DNA of 64,000 bases, from NCBI RefSeq assembly GCF_904846225.1, contig NZ_CAJGZJ010000007.1:1-64000 (forward strand), written 5' to 3'. The stretch is from Psychrobacter immobilis (GTDB lineage: Bacteria > Pseudomonadota > Gammaproteobacteria > Pseudomonadales > Moraxellaceae). This document shows positions 28,883 to 38,804 of the stretch, piece by piece. Positions within the stretch are counted from its first letter, which is position 1, and the number at the start of each line of letters is the position of its first letter. The notes below the pieces were generated by a model, which was not told where the DNA came from, searched no databases, and was given only the letters and a program-made list of their open reading frames with translations. A program made the translations under genes and the position numbers.

Positions 28883-29743
28883 TTAGATACAGGCTTTAGG
28901 TAGAAGGAGATACGGGGTTTTTGTGCTGCCCAGCAGTTTTTTAGTGTCGCTACCCTTTAGAAGTCCGCGCAGACGAGACTGGCCAAAAGCACCTGTCATC
29001 AGCAAACCTATGTCATTTTCATTTTGATAATAATTTAAGGCAGCAGCAACGTCGCGGCAATCCAGTAATGCTTTTTTAGACTTAATGCCCGCTTGCTTGA
29101 GTCGCGCATAAGCTTCACGTAGCGCATCGCAGTTTTCAGAATTTTCTTTTCCTACCATAACAATATGAATCGTTAAGGCACGAACGAGTGGGGTTTTACA
29201 TAGCCAATTGAGCAGCTTATGAGACGTTGGACTATTATCAAAGGCAAATAAAGCCGTAGTAGGGGGCAAAAATGGTGCATGAGTCACCAAAATAGGGCAG
29301 TGGCTGACCTTAATTAATTGGCTTAAGGTAGATTTGCAAGTCACATTATGGCCTATAACGATCAATTGCGCTTTGTCATCGACATAATCAATACTTTGAT
29401 TCAGATTCTCATGCCGATGCAAGGTGTAAGTCTTGATCTTATGATGTTGCTGCTCGCAATAGGTAGTGGCTTGATGAAGTAACAGCTTACCTTGAGCTTT
29501 TAACTCACAGTTACTTAGGTGCTCTTTAGTCGTAAACTGCTCGAGCAAATTATTCTCATCATTGATGTTAAGGCAGCCAGAATAATTGACCGCTGCTTTT
29601 TGCTGCAAGCTTGGAACTGAGTGCAACAATCCAACAGGCGCTCGCAGGCGAGTAGAGACCCACATGCTCGCCTCCAATACTGCTTGCACGTGATCGGGGC
29701 AGTCTAAGCAGGCAATGACACTATCTGGTTTCAAATTACTCAT
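28883..29743 (-). CDS. tandem universal stress protein (UspA-like)
   Basis: Cytoplasmic protein of 286 residues with two Usp modules. The C-terminal module has the nucleotide-binding pattern G-AFGQSRLRGLLKGSDTKKLL. The first has a degenerate version (IVIGHNVTCKSTLSQLI). It lies downstream of the SulP transporter gene on the same strand, 171 bp away; SulP/Usp pairs are common. It may tune the transporter or respond to stress, but this is inference. Confidence 0.85.
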   Translation of the reverse strand: MSNLKPDSVIACLDCPDHVQAVLEASMWVSTRLRAPVGLLHSVPSLQQKAAVNYSGCLNINDENNLLEQFTTKEHLSNCELKAQGKLLLHQATTYCEQQHHKIKTYTLHRHENLNQSIDYVDDKAQLIVIGHNVTCKSTLSQLIKVSHCPILVTHAPFLPPTTALFAFDNSPTSHKLLNWLCKTPLVRALTIHIVMVGKENSENCDALREAYARLKQAGIKSKKALLDCRDVAAALNYYQNENDIGLLMTGAFGQSRLRGLLKGSDTKKLLGSTKTPYLLLPKACI

Positions 29744-29914
29744 AAGACCACCCCATCATCTCAATAATGAAAGTACCGCTAGAAAGTACCGCTGCTTGGT
29801 GCAAAAGTTGGCGATGACGTTCAGGCTCAAATTTTTGTACCAATGCCGCTGGTTTCCAACTATTTATTTATGAATCATTAATCAACATCAGCTCGATAAA
29901 CAGGTCTGGCTTGT

Positions 29915-31414
29915 TTAATCGAGCAAACCAATATCTCGGCGATCGTGGACAGAGAAGCGATCAATCAGTGTTCGGCTTGCATTGTTGAGTCCTACCACCT
30001 TGACATCAATGCCTTCGCGTTGCAAGCGCATGACCAGCTTGTCCAAGGTATCAACAGCGCTGATATCCCAAAAATGCGCTTGGCTGACATCAATTTGGAT
30101 ACTGTCCAAGGCTTCTTTGGTATCAAAACTGCTTAAAAACTGCGTCGTAGAAGCAAAGAAAACCTGTCCTTGAACATAGTAATAACGGGTATTGCTACTG
30201 TCATCATACTCGCTAAAGATGGTTAAGAACTGACCAATCTTGTTGGCAAACGCTAGAGCAGATAGTAGGACGCCTACGCCCACACCATATGCCAAGTTGT
30301 GCGTAAAAACGGTTGTCAAAACAGTCGCTAACATGACAATATTAAAGGACAATGGATGCGTTTTAAATTCGCGAATAGACTGCCAATTGAATGTACCGAT
30401 GGATACCATGATCATCACAGCGACCAGCGCGGCCATTGGAATTTGGCTCACCCATTCACTTAAGAACACCACCATAATGAGTAGCACAACACCCGCTATC
30501 AAAGTAGACAGACGCGTACGTCCACCAGATTTTACGTTAATCATGGACTGACCAATCATCGCACAACCTGCCATCCCACCAAAGAAACCTGATACCACAT
30601 TGGCCATACCTTGACCACGGCACTCACGGTTTTTATCACTTGGCGTATCGGTTAATTCATCAACGATAGTCGCCGTCATCATAGATTCCAATAAACCAAC
30701 GATGGCCAGCGCGATAGAATAAGGCGCGATAATCAACAACGTATCTAGGTTCAACGGAATGTTAGGTAGCAAAAATATGGGTAATGAATCTGGCAAATCC
30801 CCCATGCTACCGACGTTACGAATATCGAGATTCATATACATCGCTACCGCCGTCAATCCAACAATACAGATAAGTGGTGACGGTATCACGCGACCGATTT
30901 TAGGAATAAGCGGGAACAGATAAATAATCGCCAAACCAGCTGCTGTCATGATATAAACGGTCATACCGACACGCTCGGTCATGGGATTCAGCTCTGGCAG
31001 TTGGGCGGCGAATATCAATATTGCCAGCGCATTAACGAAGCCGATGACTACTGAGCGAGAGACAAAACGCATCAAATTACCAAGCTTTAAAATACCCATG
31101 ACGATTTGAATCACGCCGCATAATAAAGTAGCGGCTAGCAAATACTGCAAACCATGCTCAGCAATCAAATCCACCATTACCAGCGCCATGGCGCCTGTCG
31201 CCGCTGAAATCATCGCTGGACGACCACCGACAAAACTAATCACGACGGCGATACAAAATGAGGCGTATAAGCCCACCTTTGGATCAACCCCTGCGATAAT
31301 AGAAAAGGCAATGGCTTCAGGAATCAGGGCCAGTGCAACGACCAAACCTGATAAAACGTCACCGCGAACATTAGAAAACCACTCGTTACGTAAATTATCA
31401 ATAAAAGATGTCAT
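29915..31414 (-). CDS. SulP-family anion transporter with STAS domain
   Basis: Inner-membrane anion transporter of the SulP (SLC26) family, 499 residues. It begins with [33 protein letters not shown], the family signature region, and has about 10-14 helices. A short STAS domain at the C-terminus includes [21 protein letters not shown]. The ATG at 31414 is preferred over an in-frame start at 31441. Substrate could be sulfate or bicarbonate; the pairing with a Usp protein is compatible with bicarbonate uptake but not decisive. Confidence 0.9.
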   Translation of the reverse strand: MTSFIDNLRNEWFSNVRGDVLSGLVVALALIPEAIAFSIIAGVDPKVGLYASFCIAVVISFVGGRPAMISAATGAMALVMVDLIAEHGLQYLLAATLLCGVIQIVMGILKLGNLMRFVSRSVVIGFVNALAILIFAAQLPELNPMTERVGMTVYIMTAAGLAIIYLFPLIPKIGRVIPSPLICIVGLTAVAMYMNLDIRNVGSMGDLPDSLPIFLLPNIPLNLDTLLIIAPYSIALAIVGLLESMMTATIVDELTDTPSDKNRECRGQGMANVVSGFFGGMAGCAMIGQSMINVKSGGRTRLSTLIAGVVLLIMVVFLSEWVSQIPMAALVAVMIMVSIGTFNWQSIREFKTHPLSFNIVMLATVLTTVFTHNLAYGVGVGVLLSALAFANKIGQFLTIFSEYDDSSNTRYYYVQGQVFFASTTQFLSSFDTKEALDSIQIDVSQAHFWDISAVDTLDKLVMRLQREGIDVKVVGLNNASRTLIDRFSVHDRRDIGLLD

Positions 31415-32066
31415 AAGTAAACTGTACAAAGTTAGAGGCAAAAAAAGTAATCATCACTCATTAATAAAATGATCGCGTCGCTATAAAAGTAGCGGTTCAT
31501 CTTTCTGTTACGGCAACATGTGCTCGGTCATGTTGCGGCATTGAATTGTTGAAGGTCAATAATAAGCATGTCTACTGATTTACTGACTGGTATCATCAGT
31601 CATTCATGTGATGATAAATCCAGTGAGATCACCTAAAAAGTAGGGTTTAAAACAGGTTGCTTAGCGTAAGGCGTTTAAAGATAGCACTTACAATAATTGA
31701 TAGAGTCAGCAATGACTTGCTGCGGTAGAGGGTGATAAACGATCTGTCAAATAAAGACGTTAGACTGACATAGCATTACCATCATACAAATCGTTGCTAT
31801 AGAGATAGGACAATAGCGCGTTACGTGTAACAACATGGTAAACTTAAATGCTTGGGTCAAAATCCAGCTACGTACAGATTAGGGCGGCTATTATAGCATT
31901 AGCCGCGCAATATAAAAACAGGCGCATAATAGATAAAATGATAGAAAATCAGTATCGAAATCTCGACGTTATGGTTATGATGCTTCTCATTTTAACGGCA
32001 TGCTTTTGCGTTTCAATACTGTCAATTTTTTGATGCCATTTTGCTCATTTAATAGAAGGAATAGAT
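31415..32066. other. 650-bp intergenic region between SulP gene and murD
   Basis: Divergent promoter region. An inverted repeat GCAACATG/CATGTTGC (31513-31520 with 31529-31536) could be an operator or leader hairpin for the SulP gene. A 61-codon open frame (31848-32033) lacks a ribosome site and is not called. Confidence 0.4.
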
Positions 32067-33491
32067 ATGACCGCCAATACTGCAACAGACGCCTTACTTC
32101 ATAAAGGCAGTGGTCTACAAGTCGTGGTCGGTTTGGGGCAATCTGGGTTATCAGTAGCACACTATTTGGCCAATCAAGGCTATCAAGTAGCAATCACTGA
32201 TGCTCAATCCGCCCCTAGCTTAGCGGATAAATTGCCAACTGAGATTACTATTCGTCAGTTTGGTGCAATTGACGCCGATCTATTACAACAAGCGGCGCGT
32301 ATTATTATCAGTCCTGGTATCTCTCTTGCTACCGAAGCAGTGGCGGCTGCGCGTCAAGCCAATATTCCAGTGGTTAGTGATATTCAACTGTTTCGTGAAG
32401 CCTGTACTGTGCCGATAGTGGCTATCACTGGCTCCAATGCCAAAAGTACTGTTACCACGTTAGTGGGGCAAATGGCGGCGGACGCTGGCGTGAATGTTGG
32501 TGTTGGTGGCAATATTGGTGTACCTGCATTGACACTACTTAATAATGACGAGATGGCGTTGGTAGTACTTGAGTTGTCCAGCTTTCAGCTAGAAACCGTG
32601 ACCAATTTGGGTGCGCAAGTTGCGACGGTTCTTAATATGTCGCCTGACCATCTAGATCGTCATGGTGATATGCTTGGTTATCATCAAGCCAAACATCGTG
32701 TCTTTCAGGGTGCCAAGTCCGTGGTCATTAATCGTGAAGATGCACTGACTCGCCCGCTGGTTGCCGACAATTTACCCAGACTGAGCACGAGTATTCAGGC
32801 TCCCGATAAAGGTCATTATGGCCTTATCACTGATCCTGAAGGTCAGACTTATCTTGCCCGCGGTACAGAAAGGCTACTATCGGCAGATAAACTGTTGATT
32901 AAAGGCCGTCATAATCTGCTCAATGCGCAGGCAGCCTTGGCATTAGGCGAACTTGCTGGCTTGCCACTTGATAGTATGTTGAATACCTTACAGCAGTTCA
33001 CGGGACTTGAGCATCGCTGCCAATACGTCGCAAAGGTTGCTGACCTTGATTACTTTAATGATTCAAAAGGCACCAATATCGGCTCGACTATGGCTGCTAT
33101 TGAAGGGCTGGGCGCAGTTTACGCCCCAAAAGACGGTAAGCTATTATTGATTTTAGGTGGGCAGGGTAAAGGTCAAAAATTTGGCGACTTAACATCTTTT
33201 ATCAATCAGTATGTGAGCCAAGTATTATTTATTGGGGAAGATGCCAAGCTGATTGAGCAGCATCTTCGCGCGGCCAAAATAAGCGATGACGTTGCGCTGC
33301 ATCAATGCCAAACGCTCGAAAATGCGTTTGCAACGATTCAACAAGTAACGGCAAGCAGTCTCTCACAAGTGCAAGCGGTGCTATTGTCGCCCGCTTGTGC
33401 CAGCTTTGATCAATATAGCGGCTATGCAGCTCGCGGCGAACATTTCAGTCAGCTGGTTCGCGAGTTAGATATGCCCAAACAGGCAGTATAA
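32067..33491 (+). CDS. murD: UDP-N-acetylmuramoyl-L-alanine:D-glutamate ligase
   Basis: Cytoplasmic Mur ligase adding D-glutamate in peptidoglycan precursor synthesis (474 residues). The N-terminal Rossmann start VVVGLGQSGLS, the ATP loop ITGSNAKSTVTTLV and the central LSSFQLETV and NMSPDHLDRH segments are clear. The ATP loop has Ala where most orthologues have Gly. AGAAGGAA precedes the ATG by eight bases. It lies 405 bp upstream of ftsW and is detached from the main dcw block. Confidence 0.95.
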   Translation: MTANTATDALLHKGSGLQVVVGLGQSGLSVAHYLANQGYQVAITDAQSAPSLADKLPTEITIRQFGAIDADLLQQAARIIISPGISLATEAVAAARQANIPVVSDIQLFREACTVPIVAITGSNAKSTVTTLVGQMAADAGVNVGVGGNIGVPALTLLNNDEMALVVLELSSFQLETVTNLGAQVATVLNMSPDHLDRHGDMLGYHQAKHRVFQGAKSVVINREDALTRPLVADNLPRLSTSIQAPDKGHYGLITDPEGQTYLARGTERLLSADKLLIKGRHNLLNAQAALALGELAGLPLDSMLNTLQQFTGLEHRCQYVAKVADLDYFNDSKGTNIGSTMAAIEGLGAVYAPKDGKLLLILGGQGKGQKFGDLTSFINQYVSQVLFIGEDAKLIEQHLRAAKISDDVALHQCQTLENAFATIQQVTASSLSQVQAVLLSPACASFDQYSGYAARGEHFSQLVRELDMPKQAV

Positions 33492-33896
33492 TCAGTAATT
33501 AAGCATGTGAGTTGCCAAAGCCAAATACAGTCGTCCTTTAGTGAAATTTAAAATGCTCAGGCATTTTCTTTATAAATGATTGTTTTGCCTATAGATTACT
33601 GCTACTGTCCATAATGACTGGTCAACCAAACGATATGCCATATTATTTGCTCAATTATCGTTGCAGTTATTATGGCATCATTGCTATGTTATATAGATAA
33701 TAGGCGTTGTAAAATTCATTGTCTGTCTATTATGAGCAGTTATTATTAGGGCGTGTCATCATTTTAAGATCACTAAATGATTAAGTGTGTTAATTGATGA
33801 CATGTCCTAGGTGTTTTTTACGATCTACTTTATATTTTTTAAACGGTGGCGTTGAATAGACGCCGTGTTTTTTCGTTCGTTAGTGTATATAAAATT
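33492..33896. other. intergenic region murD-ftsW with a short inverted-repeat element
   Basis: No gene. Contains the 63-bp element at 33747-33809. The presumed ftsW promoter lies in the A+T-rich stretch just after it. Confidence 0.45.
33747..33809. repeat. 63-bp inverted-repeat element, TAGGGCGTGTC family
   Basis: Ends TAGGGCGTGTCATCA and, on the other strand, TAGGACATGTCATCA match at 13 of 15 positions. It has no coding capacity. Its left end resembles those at 36301, 37196, 37332 and 38257. Confidence 0.6.
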
Positions 33897-35093
33897 ATGG
33901 CCCTCTCTTCTTTTTTTCGTTCCTCGTCTCAACCAAAACAAGCCTCTGGTTCCGATGGTATTCTTTCTATGCCATCCGCTCGCTCAATATTACTGTCGAG
34001 CGTTGGCTGCATGCTGGTGCTTAGTTTATTGATGGTGGCTTCTGCTTCTATACCATTTGCACTTAGCCGCGGTATGACAGAGCTGTACTTTTTTAATAAT
34101 CAGTTGCTGTATATGATGATCGGTCTGATTGTCGCTGCTATCCCTTATTACGGCGTGTCTTTACGAACATTATATAAGACCGAAACTCAGTTTATGCTGT
34201 TGGGTATTACGGGCATTTTGTTAGTAGCAACTTTGTTTAGCACGCCTATTAATGGGTCTAAGCGCTGGCTGAATTTAGGGGTAATTAATTTTCAGGTAGC
34301 GGAATTGGCCAAGTTGGTCATGATTGTCTTTGTATCTGACTTTGTGGTGCGCCGCTCTTTCGAAGTCCGTAATGGCTTGGATGGCTTTTTGCGAATTATG
34401 TTGGTAGTAGCGCTAATCACTATTTTGCTATTATCGCAGCCAGATTTTGGCTCTTTCGTGGTTATTTTGGGCACCATCTTTGCGATATTTTATATCGCTG
34501 GGGCGCCTTATAAGCATTTCTTAGCTTTGGGAGCCGCCGCCATTGGTGGTGCTGTTCTAATGGTTACAACGGCACAGTATCGATTGGTACGTGTGATGTC
34601 GTTTGTAAATCCGTTTGACGATGTTCAGGATACTGACTATCAGCTGGCACGCAGTTTAATTGCATTTGGTCGTGGCCAGTTTAGCGGGGTTGGTTATGGT
34701 GAGAGCGTACAGAAACTGTCGCATTTACCAGAGGCTCATACGGATTTTTTATTGGCAATTACGGGTGAAGAGTTAGGGTTTGTTGGGGTTAGCATGGTAC
34801 TCATACTCGAGGCGCTCATTATCGGTAGTGCGATGCGTATCAGTTATAATGCGCTGAAACGTCGACAGATGCGTATGAGCTATACTGCTTTTGGTATCGG
34901 TGTGGTGTTCATTGCACAGACGATTATTAATGCAGGGATGAATATGGGCGCGCTCCCGACCAAGGGTCTGACCATGCCATTCTTTAGTTATGGTGGTTCT
35001 TCTATGCTGATTAGTCTAGTCATGGTGGCGCTATTGCTAAAAATCTATAAAGAAAGTCCTGAGATAGAAAAAAGTCAGTGCCGTTATTATTAA
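33897..35093 (+). CDS. ftsW: peptidoglycan glycosyltransferase FtsW
   Basis: Polytopic SEDS-family protein that polymerises septal glycan from lipid II with FtsI (398 residues, about ten helices). Signatures include INGSKRWLNLG, the catalytic-region Asp in QPDFGSFVV, EAHTDFLLAITGEELGF and PFFSYGGSSML. The ATG at 33897 is preferred; an in-frame GTG at 33846 adds 17 residues. The N-terminal cytoplasmic tail is Ser/Gln-rich. A terminator follows at once, so murG-murC-ftsQAZ are not next door here. Confidence 0.95.
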   Translation: MALSSFFRSSSQPKQASGSDGILSMPSARSILLSSVGCMLVLSLLMVASASIPFALSRGMTELYFFNNQLLYMMIGLIVAAIPYYGVSLRTLYKTETQFMLLGITGILLVATLFSTPINGSKRWLNLGVINFQVAELAKLVMIVFVSDFVVRRSFEVRNGLDGFLRIMLVVALITILLLSQPDFGSFVVILGTIFAIFYIAGAPYKHFLALGAAAIGGAVLMVTTAQYRLVRVMSFVNPFDDVQDTDYQLARSLIAFGRGQFSGVGYGESVQKLSHLPEAHTDFLLAITGEELGFVGVSMVLILEALIIGSAMRISYNALKRRQMRMSYTAFGIGVVFIAQTIINAGMNMGALPTKGLTMPFFSYGGSSMLISLVMVALLLKIYKESPEIEKSQCRYY

Positions 35094-35144
35094 GTGCTTT
35101 TATATGATAAACCGCTTCGATAATAACGTCTGATATTTTTATAC

Positions 35145-35179
35145 ATAAAGCGTCGCTTATAGCGGCGCTTTATATTTTT
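35145..35179 (+). terminator. terminator after ftsW
   Basis: A stem ATAAAGCG/CGCTTTAT with an inner CGCT/AGCG extension is followed by a T run on the plus strand. Confidence 0.82.
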
Positions 35180-35213
35180 TATTAGTCAGGCTCATTATTA
35201 TTCGGGTTCATTA

Positions 35214-36173
35214 TCAGCTAGGTAAATTTAACTGCTGTTTTCCTTGTAGCGGCGTATTGTCCCATTGAGCAATCGCTTGCTTGAGCATGTTGTTAGGCGT
35301 ATCTCTATCCACAGGGGCTTGCTTCAATAGCTGTAACGCATCAGTGATTAATTGGCTTGGATCGCGCGTATCAATTGGCTGAGCCAGATTTTGTTTAGAG
35401 AGCTTTTGCCCATCAGGATGACATATCAATGGTAGATGATACCAATGATCGATAGCTGGTAGTTGAGCGGCATGCATGATACTGATTTGCGCAGTGGTCA
35501 TAGGTAAAATATCCAAGCCGCGCATGATATGAGTGACCTGTTGCAAACCATCATCGAGGCTGGCTGCCAATATATAATTGATCATACCATCTTGGCGGCG
35601 AGCCACCATGTCGCCTAATGTCTGCTGAGGATTGTCCCACTGTAATCCCTGAATACCATCGTTAAAGCCAATCCTATAGTCTGGCAGCTGTATGCGTAGC
35701 TTGTGATGTTCTCTATCAAGATTAGCATTCACACAGTGGCGCGGATAACGCATTCTATTTGACGATATTTTGTGGTCATCATCCTCTTTACTTTGGCTTT
35801 CTTGCGCCCAATACTGCTCCAACTCTTTGCGTGAGCACTGGCAACCATAAGTCAATGGATGCAGAGCTGAATGCAAATAATCATTATAAATATCAATGCG
35901 CTCAGACTGATAAATGACATCGCCATCCCAGTGTAATCCAAGCGCTTCTAAATCTATCAAAATCTGTTCAGTAAATTGCCGATCACAGCGTTCAATATCA
36001 GTATCTTCGATACGCAGTAGCCATTGACCACCCAATGATTTTATATGGCAAAAGCTGGCAAGGGCGGTTGTCAATGAGCCAAGATGTAACTCACCAGTGG
36101 GTGAGGGAGCAAAGCGGCCAATAGGCTGTGGTGATTTTGTTTGAGTTGGCATAGGAATATGAAGGGCTTTCAA
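35214..36173 (-). CDS. gluQ: glutamyl-Q tRNA(Asp) synthetase
   Basis: Truncated GltX paralogue that attaches glutamate to queuosine in the anticodon of tRNA-Asp (319 residues, as the family lacks the anticodon-binding domain). The motif [17 protein letters not shown] carries the HIGH equivalent, [10 protein letters not shown] supplies zinc-binding cysteines, and KLSKQN is the KMSKS equivalent. The first ATG is used; one seven codons later (36152) is possible. It lies 269 bp downstream of dksA on the same strand, an arrangement conserved across many gammaproteobacteria. Confidence 0.94.
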   Translation of the reverse strand: MKALHIPMPTQTKSPQPIGRFAPSPTGELHLGSLTTALASFCHIKSLGGQWLLRIEDTDIERCDRQFTEQILIDLEALGLHWDGDVIYQSERIDIYNDYLHSALHPLTYGCQCSRKELEQYWAQESQSKEDDDHKISSNRMRYPRHCVNANLDREHHKLRIQLPDYRIGFNDGIQGLQWDNPQQTLGDMVARRQDGMINYILAASLDDGLQQVTHIMRGLDILPMTTAQISIMHAAQLPAIDHWYHLPLICHPDGQKLSKQNLAQPIDTRDPSQLITDALQLLKQAPVDRDTPNNMLKQAIAQWDNTPLQGKQQLNLPS

Positions 36174-36300
36174 AATAAGTGAGTATCGTTAAAAGAGGTA
36201 TAGATAGGATAATAAAGATGAGTGTAAAAAGATATTTATTAAATAAGCCAATTTTGTTAGTAGTAATCATTCCAAAATACGATTGGCGCGCTTACTCTAT

Positions 36301-36312
36301 TAGGGCGTGTTT
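36301..36312 (+). repeat. isolated TAGGGCGTGT motif
   Basis: TAGGGCGTGTTT matches the left end of the elements at 33747 and 38257. No matching right end was found nearby, so it may be a decayed copy or chance. Confidence 0.3.
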
Positions 36313-36386
36313 GATTTAATTCTTTTATTACTCAAATTTTTAGAAATAGTACAACGAATTATTAAAAATCGGCAGCTTGAAACGCA

Positions 36387-36414
36387 ACGAGCGACCAATG
36401 ATAGGGTCGCTCGT
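36387..36414 (-). terminator. hairpin between dksA and gluQ
   Basis: A perfect 10-bp stem, ACGAGCGACC with GGTCGCTCGT, and an 8-nt loop lie 29 bp past the dksA stop. The following T content is weak on the minus strand, so it may be a partial terminator or processing hairpin. Confidence 0.55.
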
Positions 36415-36442
36415 ACTTTTAATCACACTAGTAAAATCTGTT

Positions 36443-36880
36443 TTAAGCGCCTTGGTTTTGGCGTTCTTTAATTTCAGATAATGTCTTACAGTCGATACAT
36501 TGAGTCGCCGTTGGGCGCGCTTCAAGACGACGTAGACCAATCTCTACACCGCAAGTTTCACAAAATCCATAGTCATCGTTTTCGATTTCTACCATAGATT
36601 TATCAATTTTGCGGATGAGTTTACGTTCACGGTCGCGCGTACGCAATGCCAGAGCAAACTCTTCTTCTTGAGTCGCACGATCATTGATATCCGGCATGGC
36701 ACTTGACTCATCTTGGATATAAGTTTTCGTACGATCCGCTTCGCCAATTAGATCGCTTTTCCAGTCCAATAAAATAGCTTTAAAATGCTCTAACTGGGCG
36801 TCAGACATGTATTCTTCGCCTTCAGCTGGAACATAAGGAGTAAACTTGATTTCACTCGGGTTTGTGGTCGGGGTGCTCAT
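36443..36880 (-). CDS. dksA: RNA polymerase-binding transcription factor DksA
   Basis: Secondary-channel factor that works with ppGpp at stringent-response promoters (145 residues). The N-terminal coiled coil carries DINDRATQEEEFALALRTRDR, with the two functional acidic residues near its tip. A C4 zinc finger, CETCGVEIGLRRLEARP...CIDC, follows. The long 5' region (~490 bp) probably holds the promoter. The usual partner gluQ is downstream. Confidence 0.96.
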   Translation of the reverse strand: MSTPTTNPSEIKFTPYVPAEGEEYMSDAQLEHFKAILLDWKSDLIGEADRTKTYIQDESSAMPDINDRATQEEEFALALRTRDRERKLIRKIDKSMVEIENDDYGFCETCGVEIGLRRLEARPTATQCIDCKTLSEIKERQNQGA

Positions 36881-37371
36881 ATAGGTATCCTAATTTTCTC
36901 AAATTAATTCAATAAAACGACGTATCAAAAGACAAGACACTATTAATTTACAAACACTATAATTTGTCCCTTTATAAAACGTTTTACCACTGGGTAACAC
37001 AAGTAACACAGCTGATCTAATAGTACGTCATTCCGATATGCTGACATCGACATATCAATAATCAAGTATATTGTTATATATATTTTTATTTAAATGGCAT
37101 TGTCTAAATAATGCTACAAATCACTGACTGTGGAAACTTAGCTTGTGGTCGATTTAGCCATCCTAGCTATTATAATTCTGCCTAATAGTAACTATTAGGG
37201 TGTCCTCGTTTTATTTTATAAGTTGTATCATTGTTTCTAATAATAATGAAGTGATTTTTTATGTTGATGACTTCTTTACTTTGTCAGTATTTTTCTATGC
37301 AATCAATAAATATCTACTGAAACCCAATAGATAGGGGCTGTCATCATTATTTTCACTAATGAATATGGGCG
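36881..37371. other. 490-bp intergenic region between dksA and cpdA
   Basis: No gene. A+T-rich. It holds the dksA promoter region and two partial copies of the TAGGG(C)GTGTC motif (37196 and 37332). Confidence 0.45.
37196..37362 (+). repeat. two partial TAGGG-family repeat ends
   Basis: TAGGGTGTCCTC starts at 37196. TAGGGGCTGTCATCATT starts at 37332 and is followed by TCACTAATGA, which parallels TCACTAAATGA in the 33747 element. They look like decayed or solo ends of the same family. Confidence 0.45.
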
Positions 37372-38217
37372 TCAAGTATCCAATCTTTCAACCCAGCTTG
37401 CAACCTTTCCATTGTTGGCTAATTGCAACCAACGATAACCGGATAGCGCTTTTTTATCATAGGTAAAATCATCTTCATAAGGTTTGAACTGGTAGCAAGT
37501 AGAGGGCGTACTATAGACAGTGACGCCTTGACGATGGAGGACTTGTTCTTGATGAATATGACCGCTGATAATCACTCTTAGATGCTCAAACGCCGCCATA
37601 TGCTGCCAAAAATCTTCGGCATTTTCTAGCATATGAGTATCAATCCAGGCAGAGTCTACGGGGATAACATGGTGATGTAGAGCGATTAATGTGGGTTTGT
37701 TACAGGCGCTCAGCCTCTCACATAACCAGTCAATATCGGTCGATGTGATTTTGCCTGCCACTTCACCCATGATTGATGAATCTAATAGCAGCAGTTGCCA
37801 ATAATCGGTGTCAATAACATGTCGACTCAGTAGGCGCGCGTCAGCAGGATGGGCGATCAATTTGCGCTGCAAAAATGGCAAATCACTATCATTCTCGTCC
37901 GTTACGTCATGATTGCCAGCGATACAAGCAAAAGGAATTTTGGTTGCTTGTAATATCTCAAAAATATGGTCATAAATAGCCGTGTTTACTTTACTGACCA
38001 AATCACCAGTCACGATAATCAAATCACAGCGAATGTCTGTATCCAACGCTTGTTGTAGCACCCTCTCAAAACAATGCTGGCAAAACGCTGCATTACTATC
38101 ATCATTGGCGTTATCAGTTATAAAAGCAGCGGGTGTCGATAAATGCAAATCAGTAATCTGTAGTATGTTTACTTGTTTATCTGCCGTGCTGATTTTATTG
38201 ACAGGATAGCTGAGCAT
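37372..38217 (-). CDS. cpdA: 3',5'-cyclic AMP phosphodiesterase CpdA
   Basis: Class III cyclic nucleotide phosphodiesterase of the calcineurin-like metallophosphatase family (281 residues). Metal-binding motifs occur in order: QITDLHLS near residue 20, VTGDLVS, AGNHDVT, ALHHHVIPVDS and SGHIHQEQ. This order and length match CpdA, which lowers cAMP. It is monocistronic on the minus strand with repeat-laden flanks. Confidence 0.9.
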   Translation of the reverse strand: MLSYPVNKISTADKQVNILQITDLHLSTPAAFITDNANDDSNAAFCQHCFERVLQQALDTDIRCDLIIVTGDLVSKVNTAIYDHIFEILQATKIPFACIAGNHDVTDENDSDLPFLQRKLIAHPADARLLSRHVIDTDYWQLLLLDSSIMGEVAGKITSTDIDWLCERLSACNKPTLIALHHHVIPVDSAWIDTHMLENAEDFWQHMAAFEHLRVIISGHIHQEQVLHRQGVTVYSTPSTCYQFKPYEDDFTYDKKALSGYRWLQLANNGKVASWVERLDT

Positions 38218-38255
38218 TGGGTTAGTCCCTCATCGAATCAAAACAATTGATATTG

Positions 38256-38430
38256 CTAGGGCGTGTCCTCAATCTGAACAAAAGCGACTAAATGGGCTAA
38301 AAATAGCTAAATCTTGCCAAACTATGTCAAATAGCCAGTCAATATCTCGATATTATCTGCACTATTTTCCTTGTTTGGCTGCCATTTATCTTATTTTTAT
38401 CACCATTTTCAGATTGAGGACACACCCTAG
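38256..38430. mobile_element. MITE-like element, 175 bp, 23-bp terminal inverted repeats
   Basis: The left end CTAGGGCGTGTCCTCAATC (38256 on) is repeated inverted at the right end, finishing GACACACCCTAG at 38430. The 23-bp ends have one mismatch. There is no coding capacity, so it would need a transposase supplied elsewhere. The parent insertion sequence is not in this window. Confidence 0.75.
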
Positions 38431-38649
38431 AATCAATATCGATCAATGCGTTATCAGTAATTTTTTCACATCTTATTTCTAAGGCGTAGCCTAATATAAA
38501 TAACGATATTGATTAACGCCTTAAATGAGAGTGGTTCATCAGCGTTAATAATAATAGGGAAGATTTATAACATAAAGTGGATTAAAGCTCTAGCAGTGTT
38601 AACAAAATAAAGTTGGATAAATAAGTAAAGAAAAGTAGATAAATGACTC

Positions 38650-38798
38650 ACTATAGCTAATCAATTATAAAATAAATACAGCGATACTGGCGTACATTTT
38701 GCGTGGCCTCTGTCTGCGCAGGCGCAGCAAGCAAGTAAAATTTATACCAGTAGCGCATTTAAGTCCGTATAACCGTTTTATTTTCAGTTGACTCTATG
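38650..38798. repeat. intergenic palindromic repeat, TATAGTC family, copy 1
   Basis: Contains a GCGATACTGG...CCAGTAGCGC inverted core around GCCTCTGTCTGCGCAGG and AGCAAGCAAG, flanked by CTATAG- and GACTCTATG-type ends. It shares the core with copies at 50.8, 52.3, 52.5, 56.5 and 59.4 kb, here in the opposite orientation to most. Confidence 0.6.
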
Positions 38799-38804
38799 AC
38801 TGAA

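Larger units (their letters stand above)
38218..38804. other. repeat-rich intergenic region between cpdA and znuB
   Basis: About 590 bp with no gene. It holds a 175-bp inverted-repeat element (38256-38430) and a copy of the TATAGTC-ended repeat (about 38650-38798). Confidence 0.55.

Noticed and set aside
31848..32033. 61-codon frame before murD with a hydrophobic end
   Set aside because: No Shine-Dalgarno sequence before either possible ATG; the hydrophobic end may be chance in A+T-rich DNA.
36340..36540. Minus-strand frame overlapping the end of dksA
   Set aside because: Out of frame with dksA and covers its zinc-finger codons; no independent signal.
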